A stretch of DNA of 12,458 nucleotides from positions 550 to 13,007 of the forward strand of contig PMIQ01000151.1 in assembly GCA_003157175.1 (NCBI GenBank), in the 5' to 3' direction. Both the position numbers and the translations under genes were made by a program. The DNA is from Chloroflexota bacterium (lineage in GTDB: Bacteria > Chloroflexota > Limnocylindria > Limnocylindrales > CSP1-4). The notes below the pieces were generated by a model. That model was not told where the DNA came from, did not search any database, and saw only the letters and a list, made by a program, of their open reading frames with translations. Position 1 is the first letter of the stretch, and each line of letters begins with the position of its first letter. This document shows positions 6,068-12,458 of the stretch, piece after piece.

Positions 6068-7420
6068 ATGACAGCCATGCACGACCGACACTCCTCGAGC
6101 CGCCCAAATCGCCGGCGGTGGGTCCAACTCCTCCTCGCCGCGACTCTGCTGATGCCAGTCATCAGCGTCAGTGCGCCGGCGGCCCCGATCCGCGCCAACG
6201 ACCTCACCGTCGCGGTGCAGCAGCAGATGGCGCTCGACAAGCTCATCGCCGCGCAGAAGAAGCAGCTCACGACCATCGCGGCCCAGCAGGTGCAGCTGAC
6301 CGCCCAGATGGCCACCGCGCAGACGAACCTCGACCAGGTCAGCCAGAACATCGACGACCTGCAGGGCGAGATCGATGGCCTGCAGGGTCAGGTCGATGCG
6401 GTCCACGTGAGCTACAACGGCCTGGTCGTCCAGGAGGACGAGCTCCAATCGCAGCTCGACAATCTCCAGGCCGAGGAACAGGTCAAACAGGTTGAGCTGA
6501 CTCAGCGCCAGCAGATCCTCGCGGCCCGGCTCATCGCTGCCTACAAGACGGACCAGACGCCGCTCCTGACCCAGCTCCTGACCTCCGGTTCGCTGACCGA
6601 CGCGCTGTCCGACGTCTCGTACTACATGGACCTCGGCGCCCAGGACGAAGCCCTGGCCGAGCAGATCCAGCAAGACGAGGCCAACCTGGAGCAGATGAAG
6701 CAGAACGTCGAGGCCTCCCGCACCTCGGTCGCTGTGCTGGCCAGCCAGGTCAGCCTTCAGAAAGCGGATCTCGACGGGCAGATGCATCAGCTGAGCAGCG
6801 CCAGGGCGAAGTTCGCCTCGCTTCAGAACCAGATTGCCGTAGAGATCGCGAAGCAGGCAGCGGCCAATTCCAAACTCGCAAAGAACAAAGTGGCGCTCGC
6901 CGCGGCAATCAGGTCCAACGGTCAGGCCTCCACCGACCTGGCGAAGAAGATCAACAAGCTGGCCGCGCAATATGGCGGCAAGGGCCGTATCCCGTCCAAA
7001 TACAGCGGCACGCTGCAGTGGCCGATGGGTGGCAAGATCAGCCAGGAGTTCGGCTGCACAGGCTGGCCCTCGGAGCCGCGCGTTGGCAATTGCGCGCACT
7101 TCCATCAGGGCATCGATATCGTGGCGCCGTGCCTTACGCCGGTCCACGCCGCCGGCTCCGGCGTCATCGTCTTCGTCGGCTACAACCCCTACGACTCGCC
7201 GCCGCGAGCGTGGCTGGTCATCATTGCCCACTCCACGAGCCTAGTCACCTGGTACGCCCACATGACAGGCAAGGCGATGGCCGGTATCTACGTCGGGGCG
7301 CAGGTGTCCGCAGGCCAGGAAATCGGCACAGAGAACACGACCGGGCACTCTTCGGGCTGCCACCTCCACTGGGCCGTCCTCGTGAACGGCGCGTTCATGA
7401 ACCCGCGCCTGTTCGTCTAG
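6068..7420 (+). CDS. Secreted coiled-coil M23 family metallopeptidase (EnvC/PcsB-like peptidoglycan hydrolase)
   Basis: This 450-residue exported protein is likely a peptidoglycan endopeptidase or an activator of cell-wall splitting. A basic N-terminus (RPNRRRW) precedes a hydrophobic stretch at about 20-40, with plausible cleavage after IRA at residue 43. Residues ~46-290 are Gln/Leu/Asp-rich heptad coiled coil, with a PcsB-like break at ~143-178 ([17 protein letters not shown]). The C-terminal LytM-type domain has the HxxxD pair His346/Asp350 (HQGID), YAHM with His398, and HLH at 432-434. All zinc and catalytic residues appear to be present, so it is probably active, unlike degenerate EnvC. 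ATG 6068 was chosen for the signal peptide and a GGAG at 6053-6056 (11-nt gap). ATG 6077 or 6029 are alternatives. EnvC-like proteins usually answer to FtsEX, but no ftsEX is in the window. Confidence 0.93.
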   Translation: MTAMHDRHSSSRPNRRRWVQLLLAATLLMPVISVSAPAAPIRANDLTVAVQQQMALDKLIAAQKKQLTTIAAQQVQLTAQMATAQTNLDQVSQNIDDLQGEIDGLQGQVDAVHVSYNGLVVQEDELQSQLDNLQAEEQVKQVELTQRQQILAARLIAAYKTDQTPLLTQLLTSGSLTDALSDVSYYMDLGAQDEALAEQIQQDEANLEQMKQNVEASRTSVAVLASQVSLQKADLDGQMHQLSSARAKFASLQNQIAVEIAKQAAANSKLAKNKVALAAAIRSNGQASTDLAKKINKLAAQYGGKGRIPSKYSGTLQWPMGGKISQEFGCTGWPSEPRVGNCAHFHQGIDIVAPCLTPVHAAGSGVIVFVGYNPYDSPPRAWLVIIAHSTSLVTWYAHMTGKAMAGIYVGAQVSAGQEIGTENTTGHSSGCHLHWAVLVNGAFMNPRLFV

Positions 7421-7450
7421 CCTCGCCGGCCGCCACAGTCGCGCCCGGCC

Positions 7451-7486
7451 ACCGCCCGTTCGCACTTGCCGGAAACCTCGGGCGGT
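7451..7486 (+). terminator. Hairpin after the M23 gene, possible terminator
   Basis: ACCGCCCG at 7451-7458 pairs perfectly with CGGGCGGT at 7479-7486, an 8-bp stem with a 20-nt loop about 30 nt past the M23 stop. There is no T-tract after it, so it may be a weak terminator, a Rho-assisted site or simply a GC-rich inverted repeat. Confidence 0.35.
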
Positions 7487-7515
7487 CTCCGGCGTCGGAG
7501 GAGCGGCGGTGGTGA

Positions 7516-7521
7516 TAGCAT
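7516..7521 (+). promoter_or_regulatory. Candidate extended -10 element TAGCAT for the GlgC gene
   Basis: TGA-TAGCAT fits an extended -10. A start near 7528 gives a leader of about 39 nt. The string GGTGA-TAGCATCG (7511-7523) nearly duplicates the element before the gene at 793. No clear -35 box is present. Confidence 0.45.
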
Positions 7522-7566
7522 CGAGGTAGCCCGGACAATCCCCGGCCTGGACCTCGAGGACGCCCG

Positions 7567-8979
7567 ATGAAGCGCACTCTGGCGGTGATACTCGCTGGCG
7601 GCGAAGGCGAGCGGCTGTCGATCCTCTCTTCCATGCGGGCCAAGCCGGCCGTGCCGTTCGGCGGCAAGTACCGGATCATCGACTTCGCGCTCTCCAACTG
7701 CGTCAACTCGGACATCGACAACGTCGTCGTCCTGACCCAGTACAACCCCCGCTCCCTCAACGACCACATCGGCATGGGCAGGCCGTGGGACCTGGACCGC
7801 AACCAGGGCGGCGTCCGGATGCTCCAGCCGTACATCGCACGCGGCCGAGTGGCCGAGTGGTATCGCGGCACCGCCGACGCCGTCCTGCAGAACCTTAACG
7901 TGATCGAGCAGGCGCCCGGCGACACCGTCGTGGTCCTAGCCGGCGACCACATATACAAGATGGACTACCAGCCTTTCGTCGCCGCGCATCGCCGCCACCG
8001 CGCCGACGTCACGATCGCCGTGCGCAGGGTGCCGCTGGCCGATGCGTCGCGGATGGGGATCCTGGCCCTCGACGACTCCGATCGGATAGTCGAGTGGCAC
8101 GAGAAGCCGCGCCAGCCAAAGAGCGACCTGGCGAGCATGGGCGTCTACGTCTTTTCGAAGCGGGCGCTCCACCGGTGGCTTTCGGACACCCGCGCGGACT
8201 TCGGGCACAACGTCATCCCGGCCATGATCGAGGGCGGAGCCCGTGTCTACGGCTATCGCTTCGATGGCTACTGGCAGGATGTGGGAACGGTCCAGTCGTA
8301 CTGGGAGGCGAATCTGGCGCTCCTCTCAGATGCCCCTGAGCTGGATCTCTACGACCGCGAGTGGGTCATCCACACCCGATCCGAGGAGCGGGCGCCGGCG
8401 AAGATCGGAGCCACGGCCCAGGTCCACCGCAGCCTCATCAGCCATGGCTGCGTGATCAACGGCTCGGTGGTCAACTCCGTCCTCTCGCCCGGCGTCGTGG
8501 TGGACGTGGGGGCCGTGGTCAGGGACTCGATCGTCCTTTTTGATTCCGTCATCCGGCCCGGTGCGGTCGTGGATCGCGCGATCCTCGATAAGGAAGTGGC
8601 GGTGGGCCCGGGCGCGATCGTCGGCGAGGGGACCGACTACGACGAGGTCAACCGGCGTGAGCCGGGTCGCCTCAACACCGGTATCACAGTGGTCGGCAAG
8701 CGAGCGGTGATACCTCGGGGCGTTCGCATCGGCCGAAACGTGCTGATCGGCGAAGGCGTTCGGGCCACGGACTTCTCGTCGAGGCTGGTCCGGAGCGGAT
8801 CGACCATTGAGCGGCCCAGGGATAGGGTGACTCGGCCCGCGGTCCGTTTGGCCGGGGGCAAGTCGCCCGACGGGCTCGGTGCGCCGGTCGAAGGCGGACC
8901 CGACGCTTCGCCCCACAGAATCGATAGCGGCGCGGCTGACCCAGGCGATAGCCGCCGCGCTGCCGAGGCGAAAGACTGA
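7567..8979 (+). CDS. glgC: Glucose-1-phosphate adenylyltransferase (ADP-glucose pyrophosphorylase)
   Basis: This enzyme makes ADP-glucose from ATP and glucose 1-phosphate, the committed step of glycogen synthesis. The N-terminal nucleotidyltransferase domain shows GGEGERL (11-17), [17 protein letters not shown] (24-40), GTADA (101-105), GDHIYKMDY (126-134), the sugar-phosphate-binding EKP (179-181) and SMGVYVF (190-196). From about residue 290 hexapeptide-like repeats form the left-handed beta-helix. At 470 residues it is some 50 longer than typical GlgC. The extra ~50 at the C-terminus are Pro/Gly/Asp/Arg-rich and probably disordered. The nucleotide loop departs from the usual GGxGTRLxPLT, reading ERLSILS. 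The start has GAGGA 6 nt upstream (7556-7560). The neighbour at 9048 follows after 68 nt and may be co-transcribed. No glgA or glgB is seen here. Confidence 0.93.
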   Translation: MKRTLAVILAGGEGERLSILSSMRAKPAVPFGGKYRIIDFALSNCVNSDIDNVVVLTQYNPRSLNDHIGMGRPWDLDRNQGGVRMLQPYIARGRVAEWYRGTADAVLQNLNVIEQAPGDTVVVLAGDHIYKMDYQPFVAAHRRHRADVTIAVRRVPLADASRMGILALDDSDRIVEWHEKPRQPKSDLASMGVYVFSKRALHRWLSDTRADFGHNVIPAMIEGGARVYGYRFDGYWQDVGTVQSYWEANLALLSDAPELDLYDREWVIHTRSEERAPAKIGATAQVHRSLISHGCVINGSVVNSVLSPGVVVDVGAVVRDSIVLFDSVIRPGAVVDRAILDKEVAVGPGAIVGEGTDYDEVNRREPGRLNTGITVVGKRAVIPRGVRIGRNVLIGEGVRATDFSSRLVRSGSTIERPRDRVTRPAVRLAGGKSPDGLGAPVEGGPDASPHRIDSGAADPGDSRRAAEAKD

Positions 8980-9034
8980 GCGAGGCGCAAGCGCGTCGTG
9001 CCGGCGGGCGTGACGACGCGGCCGCATGGCTCTC

Positions 9035-9040
9035 GAGGTG
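9035..9040 (+). promoter_or_regulatory. Ribosome binding site GAGGTG for the metallopeptidase gene
   Basis: GAGGTG lies 7 nt before the ATG at 9048 and fixes that start, which also begins a plausible export signal. No -10-like element is visible between the GlgC stop and this site. Confidence 0.7.
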
Positions 9041-9047
9041 ATCGGCG

Positions 9048-11066
9048 ATGGTTCCTGATCGCGGCCGCTTTGTGAGGGTGCTTGCCGCCGCCGCCTTGAT
9101 GGCGGGCGCCGCCGCTCTCTTGCGGGGGGCGGCACCGGCGCCCGTCGTAGCCGTGCAATCGGGCCTCTCGTACTACTCGGTTGCGACCTGGACGGTGGAA
9201 CCGACGCTCGGCAGTGTCCACGTCGACCTGCAGATCACCGCCACGTCGGACACAGTCAACAGCGGCGGCCGGCGCTACTTCTTTCCGGGTCTGCAGCTGA
9301 CGCTGCCTCTCTCGACCGCCGACTACGCCGCCTTCGACAACAAGGGTCAGTCGCTGCCCGTTTCGGTCACGGCCGGCGAACCATCGGGAGTGGTCGTCTA
9401 CGTTCCGTTTCGGCAGCGTCTGTACTCGGGCCAGAGCACCTCGCTCGACCTCGGGTTCGACCTCGTGGACTTGGGTGGGTCGACGGACCGGGACCTTCGC
9501 ATCGGTCAGGACATCGTCTCATTCCCGGTTTCGGCCTTCGGCAGCGTGGGCACGCCGGGCGGCCTGGTCACCGTCGTCTTTCCCGCCGGATACGTCGTCC
9601 AGGAGCAGTTCGGGGACCTTACCAGCTCCGTTACCACGGCCGGAGAGACGATCTTCTCGTCCGGTCCGGTGTCCGACTCCACGGCCCTCAACGCCTGGTT
9701 CGCCGCGTCACGGACGACGCCCGCCGCCGACTTCAACGTCGAGCAATTCACGCTGGGCTCCCTCGACGTAACGCTGCGCTATTGGTCCGACGACCCGGGC
9801 TGGGCGGCCCAGGTCGCGCGGGTGCTACAAATCGGATACCCCGTGATCCGCGACATGATCGGCCTCGGCGATCCGACGATAAGGACCCTGACGGTCGAAG
9901 AGGCCACGACCCAGGGAATCGACGGCTTCAGCGGTGACTACGACCCGGCCGCCTCGCTCGCCAGAATCTCGTACTTCGCCGACCCTCTCGTCATCCTTCA
10001 CGAGGCGGCCCACATGTGGTTCAACGGCGATCTGGCGTCGGATCGATGGATTGAAGAAGGATTTGCCTCCTACTACGCCGAGCAGGCCGTGCTCCAGACC
10101 GGGCTGCCGGATCATGCCCCCGCGTTGAGCCCGTCTCTGATGAAGGCCGCCATTCCGCTCAACGACTGGACTTCGGCCGGAACGCCGGGCACGGCGACGG
10201 AGGCGTATCTCTACGGCGCCAGCCTCGAGGCGGCGCGCAGGATTGTCGCGGTCGCCGGCGTGGACGGAATGCGCCAGGTCTGGGCACAGGCACGAGCCGG
10301 CACCGCGGCATATGCTCGATCGGCCGATCTCGCGTCCGGCGGCGCTGCCGACTGGCGCAGTCTCCTTGACTATCTGGAGCAGACGACGGGTCGGTCCTAT
10401 ACGGCCATCTGGCAGCAGTGGGTCGTGACCTCGGCCCAGGGCGCGCTACTCGGTGACCGCGACTCTGCCCGCGCCGACTTCTCAGCCACGGCAGCGGCGG
10501 ACGGCGGATGGTTCCTGGGGCCCGATATCCGAGAGGCAATGAGCAGCTGGCAGTTCAGCACGGCGACGGCGCTGCTGAGTCAGGTTTCGCAAGTGAAGGC
10601 GCTGCGTCAGCAGATCGACGCTGCCGCAGTGAGCGAAAGCACAACCGCGCCGGCCTCGCTCCAGAGAATCTTCGAGACGGTGGGCGTGCGCGCAGCTCTC
10701 ACGGAGGCGCAGTATGAGACCACCGCCCTCGACGACCTCTCGGCGGCTCGCCAGGCCAAGGCCGACAGCAAGAGCGCTGCCAGGGCCGTCGGCCTGCTCG
10801 GCACCGACCCCGATGCCGACCTGACTGCTGCCCGGAAGGCCTTCGCCGCAGGCGACATCGGCAGGGCAGTTTCTCTTGCCGAGTCGGCGCGGTCCGCTTG
10901 GGCCGGCGCACGAACAGTCGGCCAGATCCGGATCCTGGGCGCGGCGGCGGGGGCGGCGGGCGTCCTGCTGCTCCTCGCCTTGTATGTGTGGACACGATCG
11001 GCGCGACCCAAGGAGAAGGTTCCCGTTGACGTCGAATCCGCCCCGGCGGAGCGGCACGATGCCTGA
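9048..11066 (+). CDS. Membrane-anchored gluzincin zinc metallopeptidase (M1/peptidase-MA-like)
   Basis: This 672-residue protein appears to be an extracytoplasmic peptidase tied to the membrane at its C-terminus. Residues 1-35 form a signal sequence (RFVRVLAAAALMAGAAALL). Residues ~40-225 look like beta-rich domains of the type that precede M1 catalytic domains. The catalytic helix has HEAAH (His318, Glu319, His322), followed by WIEEGFASYYAE, in which Glu337 should be the third zinc ligand. The spacing is HExxH-x14-E, shorter than the x18 of classic M1 enzymes and closer to peptidase-MA forms. After ~450 the protein is helical and Ala-rich. Residues ~627-648 (ILGAAAGAAGVLLLLALYVW) are a transmembrane anchor with a short charged tail. 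No GxMEN exopeptidase motif was found, so aminopeptidase activity is uncertain. The gene is convergent with the Nudix gene (42-nt gap). Confidence 0.85.
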   Translation: MVPDRGRFVRVLAAAALMAGAAALLRGAAPAPVVAVQSGLSYYSVATWTVEPTLGSVHVDLQITATSDTVNSGGRRYFFPGLQLTLPLSTADYAAFDNKGQSLPVSVTAGEPSGVVVYVPFRQRLYSGQSTSLDLGFDLVDLGGSTDRDLRIGQDIVSFPVSAFGSVGTPGGLVTVVFPAGYVVQEQFGDLTSSVTTAGETIFSSGPVSDSTALNAWFAASRTTPAADFNVEQFTLGSLDVTLRYWSDDPGWAAQVARVLQIGYPVIRDMIGLGDPTIRTLTVEEATTQGIDGFSGDYDPAASLARISYFADPLVILHEAAHMWFNGDLASDRWIEEGFASYYAEQAVLQTGLPDHAPALSPSLMKAAIPLNDWTSAGTPGTATEAYLYGASLEAARRIVAVAGVDGMRQVWAQARAGTAAYARSADLASGGAADWRSLLDYLEQTTGRSYTAIWQQWVVTSAQGALLGDRDSARADFSATAAADGGWFLGPDIREAMSSWQFSTATALLSQVSQVKALRQQIDAAAVSESTTAPASLQRIFETVGVRAALTEAQYETTALDDLSAARQAKADSKSAARAVGLLGTDPDADLTAARKAFAAGDIGRAVSLAESARSAWAGARTVGQIRILGAAAGAAGVLLLLALYVWTRSARPKEKVPVDVESAPAERHDA

Positions 11067-11108
11067 GCCGGTCGGGGCGGCCGGCCTCGCGCTCGACCGA
11101 GGCGAGCC

Positions 11109-11768
11109 TCAGAGGCCCTGGGCCTCGAGACGTCGGGCCAGCAGCAGGATGCCGGCGATCGACTTGGAGTCCTCGATGATCCCGGCTTCGATGGCCGCGA
11201 TCGCGTCGCGCCAGTGCAGTCGAACGAGCCGGATCCGCTCGTCCTCGTCGGGGCTGAGCCGGTCCTGATCAGCCGGCGCCAGGTCGGTGGCCAGGAAGAG
11301 CGAGAGATACTCGGTCAGGAAGCCCGGGGCGCTGTAGTAGCCACCGATCCGCTCCATCTTGCCCGCGCGGTAGCCGGTCTCCTCTTCGAGTTCGCGGTGA
11401 GCCGCCACTTCAGGGTCTTCAAGGGCACCGGCGTGCAGGTCCAGGGATCCGGCCGGCAGCTCGAGCATGGCGCCGTTGCCACTGAAGCGGTACTGGACCA
11501 CGAGGAACAGTCGGCCATCTGCGTCCAACGGGGCGATCACCACCGCTCCGGGATGAACGACGACGTCGCGCGACGACTCGGATCCGTCGGCGCGGACGAT
11601 GGCGTCCTTCTCGAGGACGACGACCCGGCCGCGGTAGATATCTTCGCGCTTGACGACGCGCTCTTCCAGCTCGACGTCGGCGATCGCGAGGTCGGCGAGG
11701 AGCGCATCGAGCTCGGGCCGGCCCGTTGGCGAAGGGCGAGGCCTGCGGTTGGCGAATGGATTTGCCAC
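11109..11768 (-). CDS. Nudix hydrolase, ADP-ribose pyrophosphatase type
   Basis: This 219-residue cytoplasmic enzyme likely splits ADP-ribose or a related nucleoside diphosphate sugar into AMP and a sugar phosphate. The core has LFLVVQYR (87-94), ELPAGSLDLHAG (103-114) and the Nudix box ending AAHRELEEETGY (122-133), with the metal-binding glutamates of REUxEExGU in place. The segment GGYYSAPGFLTEYLSLFLATDL (142-163) is typical of the ADPRase branch, after the box. I chose the GTG at 11768. A TATAGT box ends 6 nt before it, so transcription should begin at or beside the start codon. The frame stays open upstream to a TTG at 11819, but that extension runs through the -10 box into the terminator hairpin of the ABC gene. 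The substrate is inferred from family resemblance only. Confidence 0.92.
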   Translation of the reverse strand: MANPFANRRPRPSPTGRPELDALLADLAIADVELEERVVKREDIYRGRVVVLEKDAIVRADGSESSRDVVVHPGAVVIAPLDADGRLFLVVQYRFSGNGAMLELPAGSLDLHAGALEDPEVAAHRELEEETGYRAGKMERIGGYYSAPGFLTEYLSLFLATDLAPADQDRLSPDEDERIRLVRLHWRDAIAAIEAGIIEDSKSIAGILLLARRLEAQGL

Positions 11769-11774
11769 GCCCGA

Positions 11775-11780
11775 ACTATA
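11775..11780 (-). promoter_or_regulatory. -10 element TATAGT of the Nudix gene, probably leaderless
   Basis: On the minus strand TATAGT is followed by TCGGGC and then GTG. A start 7 nt past the box falls on the G of the GTG, making the message leaderless. No Shine-Dalgarno is present, and no good -35 box was found. Confidence 0.55.
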
Positions 11781-11815
11781 CGTGAGCAACCTGCCGCCGG
11801 CCCCGGGCTTAAACA

Positions 11816-11846
11816 CCAACGCCCCGGCGAGATGCCGGGGCGTTGG
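11816..11846 (-). terminator. Intrinsic terminator of the ABC-transporter ATPase gene
   Basis: A perfect 13-bp inverted repeat (11816-11828 with 11834-11846) encloses a 5-nt loop. Read on the minus strand the hairpin is followed by TGTTTAAG, a short T-rich tail. It lies 15 nt past the TAA stop of the ABC gene and separates it from the Nudix promoter. Confidence 0.85.
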
Positions 11847-11861
11847 CCTGCTGGACGAGTG

Positions 11862-12458
11862 TTAGGCGGTGACCGCCCCAAACGAGAGGGCGAAGTTGGT
11901 GTCGGGGTCGAACAGCTGGATCTTCTCGAGCGGGACGCGCAGCTCGAGCATGTCGCCCGGGCGGACACGGTACGCCGAGTCGACGATCGCGACGATGTCA
12001 CGATCGGCGCAACTGGCGTGGATCAGCTCTTCGTTGCCGAGGTACTCGACGACCTCGGCCTTGGCGTTCACGACGGCCGTGGCGCCGCCGAGTGGACCGA
12101 GAACCAGATGCTCCGGCCGATAGCCAGCGATGAGCGTGCGGCCCGTCGCGCCGATCGACTCACGGAACTGCGGCGGAATGGGGATGGTCACGCTGGGAGC
12201 GGTCAGGGTGATGCTGTCGCCGCTGCCACCGACCTCGACCGAGATGAAGTTCATCGCCGGGCTGCCGATGAAGCCGGCGACGAAACGGTTGATCGGCCGG
12301 TCGTACAGCTCCTGAGGGGTGCCAACCTGCTGCAGGCGTCCCTCGTTCATGACCGCGATACGCGTGCCCATCGTCATGGCTTCTATCTGGTCGTGGGTCA
12401 CGTACACGAAGGTGGTGTTGAGGCGCTGGTGCAGGCGGAGGATGTTCGCTCGGGTCTC
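11862..12458 (-). CDS. Carbohydrate ABC transporter ATP-binding protein (UgpC/MalK/MsmK type), N-terminus outside window
   Basis: The gene runs off the right edge; its last 198 residues are present. The visible part starts [13 protein letters not shown] and continues with the H-switch [14 protein letters not shown], then [39 protein letters not shown]. This is the conserved end of the nucleotide-binding domain of sugar importers. A C-terminal OB-fold regulatory domain follows ([13 protein letters not shown] to [10 protein letters not shown]), as in MalK and UgpC. Walker A, Q-loop, signature and Walker B lie beyond the window. These ATPases drive uptake of maltodextrins, glycerol 3-phosphate or other oligosaccharides, and one subunit often serves several permeases. 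No permease or binding protein is in view, so the substrate cannot be named. The stop is TAA, followed by a strong hairpin terminator. Confidence 0.95.
   Translation of the reverse strand, partial: ETRANILRLHQRLNTTFVYVTHDQIEAMTMGTRIAVMNEGRLQQVGTPQELYDRPINRFVAGFIGSPAMNFISVEVGGSGDSITLTAPSVTIPIPPQFRESIGATGRTLIAGYRPEHLVLGPLGGATAVVNAKAEVVEYLGNEELIHASCADRDIVAIVDSAYRVRPGDMLELRVPLEKIQLFDPDTNFALSFGAVTA

Noticed and set aside
6020..7231. Long minus-strand open frame opposite the M23 gene
   Set aside because: Its Leu/Val/Asp-rich composition mirrors the Gln- and Asp-rich coiled coil on the other strand, so it is a composition artefact.
11084..11103. Bidirectional terminator between the metallopeptidase and Nudix genes
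   Set aside because: GCCTCG/CGAGGC forms only a 6-bp stem with an 8-nt loop and no T-tract on either strand. This is not distinguishable from chance at this GC content.
11769..11819. Upstream TTG start extending the Nudix protein by 17 residues
   Set aside because: The extension covers the TATAGT box and enters the right-hand terminator hairpin, so it is not expected to be translated.
1..12458. tRNA, rRNA, CRISPR arrays, insertion sequences, prophage or toxin-antitoxin genes
   Set aside because: None was recognised. There are no regularly spaced repeats, no terminal inverted repeats flanking a transposase, and no small gene pairs.

Overview
The window is a stretch of high-GC bacterial chromosome that looks like ordinary housekeeping sequence. 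It carries nine protein-coding genes and no RNA gene, insertion sequence, integrase, phage gene or CRISPR array that I can see. The mix of genes suggests a high-GC, non-proteobacterial lineage. It includes a GlgC with an unusual nucleotide-binding loop, a HEAT-repeat protein with tryptophan/cysteine inserts, an EnvC/PcsB-like coiled-coil M23 hydrolase, a short A24 prepilin peptidase and a MalK/UgpC-type ATPase. Some start codons lie almost directly behind a TAnnnT -10 box. Chloroflexota (for example Limnocylindria-like) or a deep actinobacterial relative fit best. This is an inference from gene style, not a demonstrated placement.

Layout. Bases 1-663 (+) hold the 3' part of a family 3 glycoside hydrolase whose acid/base dyad is missing. 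Bases 793-1917 (+) encode an unrecognised single-pass membrane protein with a helical outer domain. Bases 2075-3586 (+) encode leucyl aminopeptidase PepA. It is followed after 7 nt by an A24 prepilin peptidase (3594-4235, +), probably in the same transcript. Bases 4281-5711 (-) encode a HEAT-repeat protein with a C-terminal zinc ribbon, convergent with the peptidase pair. A divergent intergenic region of about 350 bp (5712-6067) separates it from a secreted coiled-coil M23 peptidoglycan hydrolase (6068-7420, +). Next come a GlgC-like glucose-1-phosphate adenylyltransferase (7567-8979, +) and a large membrane-anchored gluzincin metallopeptidase of M1/MA type (9048-11066, +). A Nudix ADP-ribose pyrophosphatase (11109-11768, -) converges on it. 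The window ends in the 3' part of a carbohydrate ABC-transporter ATPase (11862-12458, -), closed by a perfect 13-bp hairpin terminator.

Functional reading. Three genes concern the envelope or outer face of the cell: the M23 hydrolase, the anchored metallopeptidase and the 793-1917 protein. The A24 peptidase would process pilin-type precursors at the membrane, but no pilin gene is in view. GlgC, the sugar ABC ATPase and the GH3 protein touch carbohydrate uptake, recovery and storage. PepA and the Nudix enzyme are general turnover functions. I see no coherent new multi-gene system. The points most worth a second look are the altered GH3 active-site loop, the shortened HExxH-to-Glu spacing in the metallopeptidase, the HEAT/zinc-ribbon architecture, the unknown membrane protein, and several promoter and leader signals.
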